Shown here piece after piece: positions 57,061 to 64,000 of a DNA stretch of 64,000 bases. Position 1 is the stretch's first letter. Each line of letters starts with the position of its first letter. The DNA comes from Mesobacillus jeotgali (GTDB lineage Bacteria > Bacillota > Bacilli > Bacillales > Cytobacillaceae), in the NCBI RefSeq assembly GCF_002874535.1, contig NZ_CP025025.1, positions 184,001 through 248,000 on the forward strand, given 5' to 3'. The notes below the pieces were generated by a model. That model saw only the letters and a list, made by a program, of their open reading frames with translations. It did not search any database and was not told where the DNA came from. The position numbers were made by a program, and so were the translations under genes.

Positions 57061-57814
57061 ACTTTCTGGCCACTAAAAAATAGGCGGTAATCCAGGAGGT
57101 AATCGGAATCACAAGTGTTACGCCAATTCCTGCGCAGAGGATCGTGATCATTTCTGCGCTGAAGATTTTTGAATTGATGATTTCTCCTGCTGAATAGGAC
57201 AGGTCTTTGAACCAGATCAGCAGGGCAAGGTAACTTCCGAAAAAGGCGAAAAATAACGTATTGGTGCTGGTCCCTAAAATATCCTTGCCGATGCTAAGCC
57301 CTGATTTGAACAGATCCTGTCTGCTGATGTCCGGGTTATGATAATGGATTTCCCGCATCGGGGAGGAAATCGCAATCGCAGCATCCGTTATTGCGCCAAT
57401 CGTGCTCATGATGATGACCGATACGGCAATTTTAACGAAATCCACCCCAATATGAAGGGAGAACATGCCAAGCTCCTGGATCTCTTCTTCACCAAAGCCC
57501 TGGATTCTTGCCCGGTCCGCAATGATAAAAATAAACAAAAGCAAAACTACCGTTGAAATCACCGTTGCGATAAACGCAGTTTTTGTCTTCTTGCTCACTT
57601 CGTTGATGTAAAAAAGGTTGATGACGCTGATGAAAATACAGGCGACCAGCGTAATAATAATCGGATTTGCATTTGGGTCATTCATGAAAATGACGGCGAT
57701 GAAGATCACGATGAAATTGAAGAAGATTGCCAAAAAAGAGCGGACGCCTTTGCCTCTTCCAATCAGAGCCATCAAGATAAATAAAATGGCAGCCAACACA
57801 ACTAGAGCATTCAT
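57059..57814 (-). CDS. YibE/F family membrane protein (short partner)
   Basis: 251 residues, about seven helices. Family signatures GAITDAAIAISSPM and SGLSIGKDILGTSTNTLFFAFFGSYL. Its ATG overlaps the stop of the upstream partner (ATGA), so the pair is coupled. Function unknown; domain fused in some relatives. Confidence 0.88.
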   Translation of the reverse strand: MNALVVLAAILFILMALIGRGKGVRSFLAIFFNFIVIFIAVIFMNDPNANPIIITLVACIFISVINLFYINEVSKKTKTAFIATVISTVVLLLFIFIIADRARIQGFGEEEIQELGMFSLHIGVDFVKIAVSVIIMSTIGAITDAAIAISSPMREIHYHNPDISRQDLFKSGLSIGKDILGTSTNTLFFAFFGSYLALLIWFKDLSYSAGEIINSKIFSAEMITILCAGIGVTLVIPITSWITAYFLVARK

Positions 57815-58941
57815 AATCCAGCCCTCTTTCTATTGATAAAAAAGATCGTCACATAGAGGCCGATTGGGATGGTCAAAACGATTCCAATCCCGCCTGCCAA
57901 TGCCCTCGCCATTTCAAGCGAAAGGTTCATGGAAAGAGCAAAGCCCAATGGAGAGCCATTTTTAAAATAAAGAATCAGGATCGGAATCGAACCGCTGACA
58001 TAAACAAAGAACAGGATATTCGTCATCGTGCCCATGATGTCCTTGCCGATTTCCATACCCGATTTGATAAGCGCCTTAACGGCTATGTTATTGTTCTTTT
58101 CGAACATATGGAATATCGAAGAAGACATCGTAATCGCGACATCCATGATAGCTCCAAGGGATCCAAGGAACAATCCGGCCAAAAACACCGCATGGTACGG
58201 CCGGGTAATAAATTGTAGCTCTTCGTAGCGCAGCCCTTTTTCCGATGTTCCCCATAGGACAAGCCAGACGATGAACAGGGAGGCAAAAGTCCCCAGGAGC
58301 GTTGCAATGACGGCGGCATAGGTTTTTTCATTGAAGCCATTCACGAGCAATAAGGAAATCACGGTAAAAAGAACAACAGCCACACTGCAGATCAGCAACA
58401 GGCTCCAATGGGGGTTGTTTAGATAAATATCCAATGCATACGAAAGCAGAAGGGCGTTGATCACCAGGCTGATGATCGAAAACAGACCTTGCTTCCTGCC
58501 GACAATCAATAACACAAGAACAAACACCCATGCCACATACATAAGGTATTTATCGCGTTTCACGTCTTTGATGGTACCCTGTAATTCTCCTGTATCCTCT
58601 CTGGGCGAATCAATATCGACGAATAATTCGTCGCCGGCCTCGAATTCATGGTCATACGCTTTCGAAGTAGAGAATTCATTCACCAGATAAATGAGCTCGC
58701 CCTTCTCTTCGCCATTTTTTATTTCAGCAGTTAACTGCTGAGTGAATAGATGGTCTTTATTATCGAGCGGATTTATCACTTCTGTCTTTTCAACGACTTC
58801 TGTCTCCAGAACCTTCACAATCGTGCGTTCATACAGGAAATGATTATGATGGACAAAGACAATGGTCGCAGCAATGAATAGGACAAAAAGGGATAGGAAA
58901 AGCAATTGCTTCTTTTTAAGTAGGTTGCTGAATGGATTCAA
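57811..58941 (-). CDS. YibE/F family membrane protein (long partner)
   Basis: 376 residues from TTG 58941, which has GGAGG 7 nt upstream. One N-terminal helix, an extracellular domain (about 40-150) and a YibE/F core with GAIMDVAITMSSSIFHM and SGMEIGKDIMGTMTNILFFVYVSG. The open frame continues up to 59052, but that part lies over a hairpin with T run. Operon with the short partner. Confidence 0.88.
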   Translation of the reverse strand: MNPFSNLLKKKQLLFLSLFVLFIAATIVFVHHNHFLYERTIVKVLETEVVEKTEVINPLDNKDHLFTQQLTAEIKNGEEKGELIYLVNEFSTSKAYDHEFEAGDELFVDIDSPREDTGELQGTIKDVKRDKYLMYVAWVFVLVLLIVGRKQGLFSIISLVINALLLSYALDIYLNNPHWSLLLICSVAVVLFTVISLLLVNGFNEKTYAAVIATLLGTFASLFIVWLVLWGTSEKGLRYEELQFITRPYHAVFLAGLFLGSLGAIMDVAITMSSSIFHMFEKNNNIAVKALIKSGMEIGKDIMGTMTNILFFVYVSGSIPILILYFKNGSPLGFALSMNLSLEMARALAGGIGIVLTIPIGLYVTIFFINRKRAGL

Positions 58942-58963
58942 GATAGGCCTCCACGTTTGTAAA

Positions 58964-59110
58964 ATAAAAAACACCTTCGTTGACTGAAGATGTGCATTAG
59001 TAAGAGCATGGTTTTTTATTTCGTAGATTATGTTGCCAATGGTCGTGGTCATTATGATGACAAGTGATCAGTCAAAAGTATCTTATCAGTAATGATTTTG
59101 ATAAGTCAAA
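58964..59110 (-). promoter_or_regulatory. yibEF promoter and terminator-like leader hairpin
   Basis: Minus strand: TTGACT, 18 bp, TAAGAT (about 59105-59076). About 75 nt further, CACaTCTTC / GAAGGTG is followed by TTTTTT (about 58997-58964), before the GGAGG/TTG start. This is the layout of a transcription attenuator. Confidence 0.5.
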
Positions 59111-59159
59111 CAGAACAAGGGCTGCCGGCTTTTATGAGCCTGTCTGATCCCAACAATCA

Positions 59160-59240
59160 AAAAGGAGTCCTCTGCAATCTTGATGAGCTGGTGCTACTGA
59201 CGCCCCATTGCTATAAGGATTGCTTTTGGACTCCTGAATG
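59160..59240 (-). ncRNA. Candidate structured RNA or complex terminator
   Basis: AGGAGTCC pairs with GGACTCCT, and inside them GCAATC with GATTGC; the core of about 35 nt holds a further helix (GGTGC / GCCCC-type). Minus-strand exit is TTTTTG. It lies 20-100 bp after the TspO-like gene and before the yibEF promoter. Much larger than other terminators here. Confidence 0.4.
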
Positions 59241-59260
59241 GACATAAGAGCTGTCCGAAA

Positions 59261-59989
59261 TCAGTGCTTCTTAAACAGCCTGAAAAATATCATCATCAAT
59301 ATGAATGCGGACAGGACATAGGAAGTGGTGCTGACTATCGAGTGGGAGGCAGCATTCTTCACACCGATTCCAATAAAGGCCCAGACGAATACGAGCGGAT
59401 AGATATGATCCTCATTTTTCCGCTGAAAGTAAAAAGCCAGGAGTGTGGCGACCACGAGCATGATCAGTGTCCAGGTGACATCCGACAGACCGAATCCATT
59501 CCAACCTATATCCTTCAAGTAATAGCTGATATTGGCAATGGTCGCGACGCTGATCCAGCCGAGGTAGACAGAAAAGGGAAGAAGATCCCACAATGAATGG
59601 TCTTCATTTTTGATGAGATGATAAAGCCTGATTAGGGTCAACAGCAAACCAATCATCACCAATACCGTCAAAAGGAAAAACTCGTAATGCCATAAAAGGA
59701 TCCAGGCGATATTAAGGACAGAGCTCAGTACATAAAGCGGGGTAGCTTTTTCGTAAATCGGCAAATTCCTCCTTGAAGCGGGAAACTGCCTGATTGTCCA
59801 AATAAACAATAAGAAATAAATCAATCCCCATATCCCAAAAACATATCCAGCCGGAGTGAACAACACATTCAGTCTATTGGATATTTCCCCCGTCGTCTGC
59901 CCGTTGATCGGAAGGATATTAGCAAGCGCATTGACCAGCACGACGAGCACTGTGGCAGTCAGATTCAAGAAAAAACGTCCCATTCTCAT
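59261..59989 (-). CDS. Tryptophan-rich sensory protein (TspO/MBR-like)
   Basis: 242 residues, seven or eight helices. FTPAGYVFGIWGLIYFLL is the key family motif; length exceeds classical TspO (about 160) and fits the longer bacterial variant. Possible tetrapyrrole or ligand-binding membrane protein. ATG 59989 (AAGG upstream) preferred over 60001. Confidence 0.8.
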   Translation of the reverse strand: MRMGRFFLNLTATVLVVLVNALANILPINGQTTGEISNRLNVLFTPAGYVFGIWGLIYFLLFIWTIRQFPASRRNLPIYEKATPLYVLSSVLNIAWILLWHYEFFLLTVLVMIGLLLTLIRLYHLIKNEDHSLWDLLPFSVYLGWISVATIANISYYLKDIGWNGFGLSDVTWTLIMLVVATLLAFYFQRKNEDHIYPLVFVWAFIGIGVKNAASHSIVSTTSYVLSAFILMMIFFRLFKKH

Positions 59990-60276
59990 CCCAGCCTTCA
60001 TTTTTGTAGTTTATTCATATTATTCCAATTAACAAAAGTGCATAACTACATTTAGCCTTTGTGCAAGGGGATAAACATTCCGATGTGCTGGGGATACCGT
60101 CATGCCTTCTATCTAGAGTTTCCCTGATCCTCGGAGGTCTATTAAGACTCGCACATTTGTTCCATTATATTCCATGAATAGGTCTCAAGACTGATTACAA
60201 GTTAAAGCCCCAGCCTGTTATATGAAAGTGGGGAGTGCCTTATGATTAACCTATAATCAATTGGAGGCGAAATATA
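59990..60276. other. Intergenic region, promoters of divergent genes
   Basis: No repeat, hairpin with T run or coding frame seen; contains divergent promoters not clearly resolved. Confidence 0.5.
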
Positions 60277-60990
60277 ATGAAAAAAATGATCGGTTTTGGT
60301 TTGGCGGCCTTATCGGCTGTATTAATTCTGTCAGGATGTAATAATACGATTCTTGCTAATAACGAAAGTGATGATGAAATTGTCGTTGAGAAGGATCGGG
60401 CAAAAGAGCTTGAGGTTGTTCTGAATTTTGGCGCCGGGAAAATGGATGTTGCGGGCGGTGCAGATGAATGGATAAATGGTAATGCAATCTATGAACCTAA
60501 AAAAATGAAACCCGAAGTCTCATATGATCTAAGCGGGAAAGTCGGGAAGGTGGATATCTCTCAGCCAGATCATTTTAAACTTGGAAAGATGAAGAATGAA
60601 TGGGATCTGAAAATCAGCGAAGATGTTCCAGTGGATCTTGTCGTGAATGCAGGGGCATCAGACACGGATCTTGACTTGAAAGGAATTCAACTTTCCAACC
60701 TTGAAGTGAACGCAGGTGTTGGTGAAATAACCGTGGATCTCGGAGGAGAATGGAAAGAAAGCTTTGATGCCCGTATTTCATCGGGAGTAGGAAAGATGAC
60801 CGTTATCCTTCCAAAAGATACAGGAGTAAGAGTACACGCACAAAAAGGCATCGGTTCCTCATCCTTTGAAAACTTAATTTCAAAAGGAGACGGCGTCTAT
60901 GTAAATGAAGCCTACGAAGATGCAAAAGTAAAGATTGATTTGGATGCAGACTTAGGTGTCGGCGAAGTAACATTTAAAACGGAAAAATAA
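60277..60990 (+). CDS. Toast-rack family lipoprotein
   Basis: 237 residues. Lipobox LSGC. The mature part is a right-handed beta-helix-like toast-rack fold (DUF2154/LiaF-like): LNFGAGKMDVAGGAD, NAGASDTDLDLKGIQLSNLEVNAGVGEI, and GVGKMTVILPKDTGVRV. Extracellular, role unknown. GGAGGCG precedes the ATG. Confidence 0.85.
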   Translation: MKKMIGFGLAALSAVLILSGCNNTILANNESDDEIVVEKDRAKELEVVLNFGAGKMDVAGGADEWINGNAIYEPKKMKPEVSYDLSGKVGKVDISQPDHFKLGKMKNEWDLKISEDVPVDLVVNAGASDTDLDLKGIQLSNLEVNAGVGEITVDLGGEWKESFDARISSGVGKMTVILPKDTGVRVHAQKGIGSSSFENLISKGDGVYVNEAYEDAKVKIDLDADLGVGEVTFKTEK

Positions 60991-61002
60991 CTCGGACAAA
61001 GG

Positions 61003-61060
61003 GACGGTTTCAGCATTTCATAATTCTTAATGAATTGTGGGATGCGAAGCCGTCCTCTTT
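61003..61060 (+). terminator. Long hairpin after the toast-rack gene
   Basis: GGACGG / CCGTCC outer stem with inner GCAT..GAATT pairs; C/T-rich tail. Confidence 0.65.
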
Positions 61061-61082
61061 CTTCTAATCAGCTTCCTGAAGA

Positions 61083-61487
61083 TTAATGTATGGACTCTTC
61101 AATTTCTCTGACGATCATCCATTTCCCCTTGATCAGCTGCCAGTTTTCAATCGTAAACAGCCGCGCTAATACGTCTTCATTTTTAATAATTAGCTGCTCA
61201 TAAAAGACCACGGCGTTTTCATCGTTACGCAGACGGATCACCCGGTTGTCAAAGCGCTTCTGACAACCCAGAAAATGCATGACAGATTGGTTCAAGCCAT
61301 CTATGGACTCCTGTTTGGTGAAAAATGCAGGCTTTCCCTTGGTGTCTCTGAAGAAAGCGACATAATAGTCCTCTGTCATTCGATCTAAATCTGAAGTGTC
61401 GCCTGATGCCATAGCCTTATTCCAATCATCCAGAAATTCATCATGCATGAGTGCAAACTGATTTGCCTGATTTTTAAATTCAATCAT
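61083..61487 (-). CDS. NTF2-like (DUF4440/SnoaL-like) protein
   Basis: 134 residues; NKAMASGDTSDLDRMTEDYYVAFF and the tryptophan-ended strand IENWQLIKGKWMIVRE are typical of NTF2-like cone folds. Function unknown. ATG 61487 follows GAGAGG; longer upstream frames lack a site. Confidence 0.7.
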   Translation of the reverse strand: MIEFKNQANQFALMHDEFLDDWNKAMASGDTSDLDRMTEDYYVAFFRDTKGKPAFFTKQESIDGLNQSVMHFLGCQKRFDNRVIRLRNDENAVVFYEQLIIKNEDVLARLFTIENWQLIKGKWMIVREIEESIH

Positions 61488-61624
61488 ATGTATGCCTCTC
61501 GCTTTCATACTGAAGGAATATATGTAAATGTATTCGAGCAATCAGTCAATATTTCCTCTATGAAAATCAAACATTCAACTGCTGATATTGGATTTTTATG
61601 GTAAAGTTGATTTGAGGAGGGATA

Positions 61625-61906
61625 ATGTTGAGATTTAAGATATTTAGAATTATACATTTAGTCATGATGGGGATTATCACGATACCAATCAGTATTTTTA
61701 TGGCAGCAGGGGCAATTGGGGAAAACTTTGGTGATGATTATTTTGTTGATCCTGGATTCCTTGTGTTTATTTTAATATGGCTAGTTGGTGCTGTTCTCTC
61801 ATTTACTAAAAAAGGTGCGAAGTTTGGGTTGATCATCAGTGCCTTGCCTCCAATACTTTTCTTGGGGACTATTACTTATACTATTATTAGCGGCTTTTTT
61901 ATATGA
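61625..61906 (+). CDS. Small three-helix membrane protein
   Basis: 93 residues with helices at about 8-28, 45-60 and 70-90. GGAGGG is close before the ATG. Unknown function. Confidence 0.65.
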   Translation: MLRFKIFRIIHLVMMGIITIPISIFMAAGAIGENFGDDYFVDPGFLVFILIWLVGAVLSFTKKGAKFGLIISALPPILFLGTITYTIISGFFI

Positions 61907-62064
61907 ACCTTTCTAAGAATGAAGCTATTATAGGTCGTGAACAAAAGAAACTGAGAGAATTGAAATTTTTTACTGACAGTTAGTTTTGGAGTTTTTGGTT
62001 GATTAAAGCCTTTTAGTGGAACAGAAATAGTAAACATCAGTAGATAAAATGGGGTTCGAATTTG

Positions 62065-62919
62065 ATGGACACTAAAAGAGTATTATTGCTGCTATGTGGC
62101 ATGGACTTATTGCTTGTCGTCATGCATTTGGCGGGTTACTTCTTTCTATTCTTAGTTCCGACGGGTTATATCATTCCATTAGCGGTGAATTTTTTGGTTT
62201 TAGCTGTACTCGCATATCATTCAACCAGGTTTAGAAAAAGGTGGACAATCGCTGGTATGACTGTGATTTTACCATTATTGCTGGTTCATAGTTTCATGGT
62301 TTTGCTCTGGGATTATAGTTACACGAAGATTGATTCGCCATGGAACAAGCAATCTGTCGTCATTGAATACCGCCATTTTTCATTAGGTGAAACGACTTAT
62401 CAGTACAACTTTTACAAAACAAGATTTGGTTTAGTCGGAAAGCTTCTTGATGATCAATCGATTAAAATGGTTATTCAAGGTACGGAACATCCTGGACTGG
62501 ATGCAGAAGGAATTCTGGGTATGGAAAGTGCTGAGTGGATCACGGAAAATACGATTCGTTTTCCTGCCTGGCAGGGGATGAAAGAAGTGCATCTTGGTGA
62601 TTCTGAACTAGGAAGAATTGGGGAATCAGAATCTATTAGAAGTGAGGAAGAAATCATCACAGAGATCGAGGCTTTCATGGAAAAGACCAAGAAGCGAGAG
62701 AACGGCTACACAATCCATATAAATGGAAATCAACTGGTCATACGGTATGACGAGGCAGCGGACGAGAGTTGGATTGAGGTAACAAGTGAAGGGGACAAGG
62801 GACCGATTCCACAACAACAGTGCTCCCGCATTGAGCCCGATGAAGAACGAGGATATTATATGCTGCAGGAATGCACCCATCGATGGGAGTATCCTTTGTT
62901 TCCATTAGGCAGCGAGTAA
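62065..62919 (+). CDS. Membrane protein with C-terminal soluble domain
   Basis: 284 residues: three or four N-terminal helices (about 5-80), then a soluble domain of about 200 residues, acidic (ESESIRSEEEIITEIEAFME) with a Cys pair near the end. No family recognised. GGGG lies upstream. Terminator at 63003. Confidence 0.65.
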   Translation: MDTKRVLLLLCGMDLLLVVMHLAGYFFLFLVPTGYIIPLAVNFLVLAVLAYHSTRFRKRWTIAGMTVILPLLLVHSFMVLLWDYSYTKIDSPWNKQSVVIEYRHFSLGETTYQYNFYKTRFGLVGKLLDDQSIKMVIQGTEHPGLDAEGILGMESAEWITENTIRFPAWQGMKEVHLGDSELGRIGESESIRSEEEIITEIEAFMEKTKKRENGYTIHINGNQLVIRYDEAADESWIEVTSEGDKGPIPQQQCSRIEPDEERGYYMLQECTHRWEYPLFPLGSE

Positions 62920-63305
62920 ATTTGTGACGGACAGATATTAACAAAATGTTATGCTTTGACCAACCCATTGGTAAAATTGAGCGGTTACAACAAAAAGTTG
63001 AGCTAACGTTCAGGGCTATTGTGCCCTGAGCGTTTTTTGCGTAGAACTCAGGAGTGGTAACGTTTCAGCCCTTTTTAATCAAACGTTTGATTAAGAAAAT
63101 TATAGGGGCAGTATTTTGTCCACATCACTTTTAATGATTATCATTTACAATTCTGTAGAGAGGGACATGGGACGGTGATGTCCGAAGAGAAGCAAGGAAA
63201 GTGTGCACGCCTTTTTACTATGAAAAATATTTATTAAATAAAGGAGTCAGCAAACCGGGAGAAGCGATTTAGCCGATAGTAAAAGTGCTTGTTGAAGCTC
63301 CCTTC
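62920..63305. other. Intergenic region with terminator, orphan operator and Fur-box-like site
   Basis: Terminator CAGGGC / GCCCTG with TTTTTT at 63003-63040. Perfect palindrome TTAATCAAACGTTTGATTAA at 63075-63094, identical to that at 4294. AATGATTATCATT at 63133-63145 resembles the core of a Fur box. No gene of clear merit follows; a 19-codon frame at 63178 is too weak to call. Confidence 0.6.
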
Positions 63306-64000
63306 TTAATTGCTCCTTTTGGGAGCAAGCGGGGGAGTTTCCATCCAGCCTTTTTTGATCAGAAGTTCTGTGGAATCCTGGGCGAAGTCTGCCACCTCTG
63401 CTGCCAATCTGGTGAAGTCCAGCCCGATATCCCGCTTTATGGAAAGCGACAAAGCACTGCCGTAATTGGCCAAACCCTGGGCGTTTAAAAAACTGACCAT
63501 ATTGAGCATCAATTTTTCAGAGAATGGCGGTTCTGTCGATGCGGTTATTCCCGTATTCCACGTATTTGGTACTGGGAGATTCTCTTGTTTCAACGCTGTC
63601 GCTAAAACCTCCACATGCTTTGTGGCAATTTCCTTTCCTCTGACAAACTTGTTATGGATTTCGCCTTTTTTGCTAACCTGGATAAAGCTGGTCATCAATG
63701 CCTGGCCAAGGGTGTTGGTCACTAGATTGTAGAAAATACCCGCAATTTCAATCCCGGCAATGGGACGCTTCTCACCGATCCATCCATTTAAAAGGTTTTC
63801 TTTCTTAACATAGCTTACTGACTGGGGCATTGGTATATAAGGAGCTCTGACCCATAACCCTTTTGATAATAATAACTTCCTTGAATCATTTAATAATTTC
63901 GTAGCTTGGGTAACGAGATTTTCATAAAAAGAAAAAATATCATCTCTTGCAATGGTATTGATGGCGAGGGATGAATAATCCATATTCCCCTTTCCTATAA
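63306..64000 (-). CDS. DUF3231 family protein, cut by window edge
   Basis: 225 or more residues visible. IKRDIGLDFTRLAAEV...LLIKKGWMETPPLAPKRSN matches the end of DUF3231 proteins, and the visible length is about two thirds of the 334-residue relative at 37974. The frame stays open to position 64000, so the start is probably outside; ATG 63983 has GGGG very close and is less likely. Two-repeat helical protein of spore formers. Confidence 0.82.
   Translation of the reverse strand, partial: IGKGNMDYSSLAINTIARDDIFSFYENLVTQATKLLNDSRKLLLSKGLWVRAPYIPMPQSVSYVKKENLLNGWIGEKRPIAGIEIAGIFYNLVTNTLGQALMTSFIQVSKKGEIHNKFVRGKEIATKHVEVLATALKQENLPVPNTWNTGITASTEPPFSEKLMLNMVSFLNAQGLANYGSALSLSIKRDIGLDFTRLAAEVADFAQDSTELLIKKGWMETPPLAPKRSN

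Noticed and set aside
63178-63237. 19-codon frame after the Fur-like site
   Set aside because: Too short, weak ribosome binding site, no recognised peptide family.

Overview
The window looks like chromosome of a low-to-moderate G+C, endospore-forming Bacillaceae, probably a Mesobacillus/Cytobacillus/Neobacillus-type bacillus. Support comes from strong AGGAGG-type ribosome binding sites, frequent TTG/GTG starts, many intrinsic terminators, sporulation genes (YhcN/YlaJ lipoprotein, CwlC-type amidase with a sigma-K-like promoter, YuzF, two DUF3231 proteins) and Firmicutes riboswitches. No rRNA, tRNA, CRISPR array, prophage or intact insertion sequence was seen. Genus placement is inference.

Layout. 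1-5.5 kb: end of a Mur-ligase paralogue, SelO, a CarH/LitR-type MerR-B12 photoreceptor regulator divergent from a DUF378 gene with 11-bp direct-repeat operators, and a Gfo/Idh/MocA oxidoreductase. 5.6-10 kb: small membrane and hypothetical proteins. 10-21 kb: quinone-oxidoreductase-like and SDR enzymes, oligoendopeptidase F, CwlC-like amidase, PutP/OpuE proline symporter, fasciclin protein, MFS transporter. 20.8-29 kb: SRPBCC/DUF1801/VOC operon, two near-identical DoxX genes with the same Fnr/Rex-type operator on either side of a YhcN lipoprotein, a 52-bp tandem repeat, GNAT enzymes, and a YceI gene with MhqR-type operators. 29.6-35.4 kb: small secreted proteins, including two neighbouring calcium-binding lipoproteins (one a nuclease), and an AI-2E-family permease. 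35.6-43 kb: HTH/membrane-protein module, a manganese-type (yybP-ykoY) riboswitch before a DedA gene, an omega-RNA-like IS200/IS605 end, DUF3231, an ECF sigma/DUF4179 pair, and a c-di-AMP (ydaO) riboswitch before KtrB. 43-64 kb: truncated cytochrome c, PadR/HAAS operon, FAD oxidoreductase, a one-chain sigma/anti-sigma fusion, VOC, PfkB kinase, beta-propeller protein, M48 protease, GNAT, YuzF, a YibE/F pair, TspO-like protein, toast-rack lipoprotein, and a second DUF3231 gene cut by the window end.

The most unusual signal lies between genes. At least six repeat families occupy intergenic DNA, and nearly all recur at 20-21 bp or 51-52/61 bp, close to whole DNA helical turns. One, a set of four short hairpins spaced 52/61/51 bp, occurs three times with almost identical spacing. 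One copy lies inside a roughly 660-bp segment that seems to have inserted, with a 6-bp duplication, into the loop of the putP terminator. Other leads are the sigma/anti-sigma fusion, the TnpB-less omega-RNA-like end, the CarH/DUF378 switch, and unassigned structured leaders before putP and yibEF.

Functional links suggested by the sequence: osmolyte and ion control (c-di-AMP riboswitch-KtrB, PutP/OpuE, Mn riboswitch-DedA), redox sensing (DoxX pair, YceI), envelope-stress sigma systems, and late sporulation. All gene names are from protein motifs read by eye; no database search was possible.
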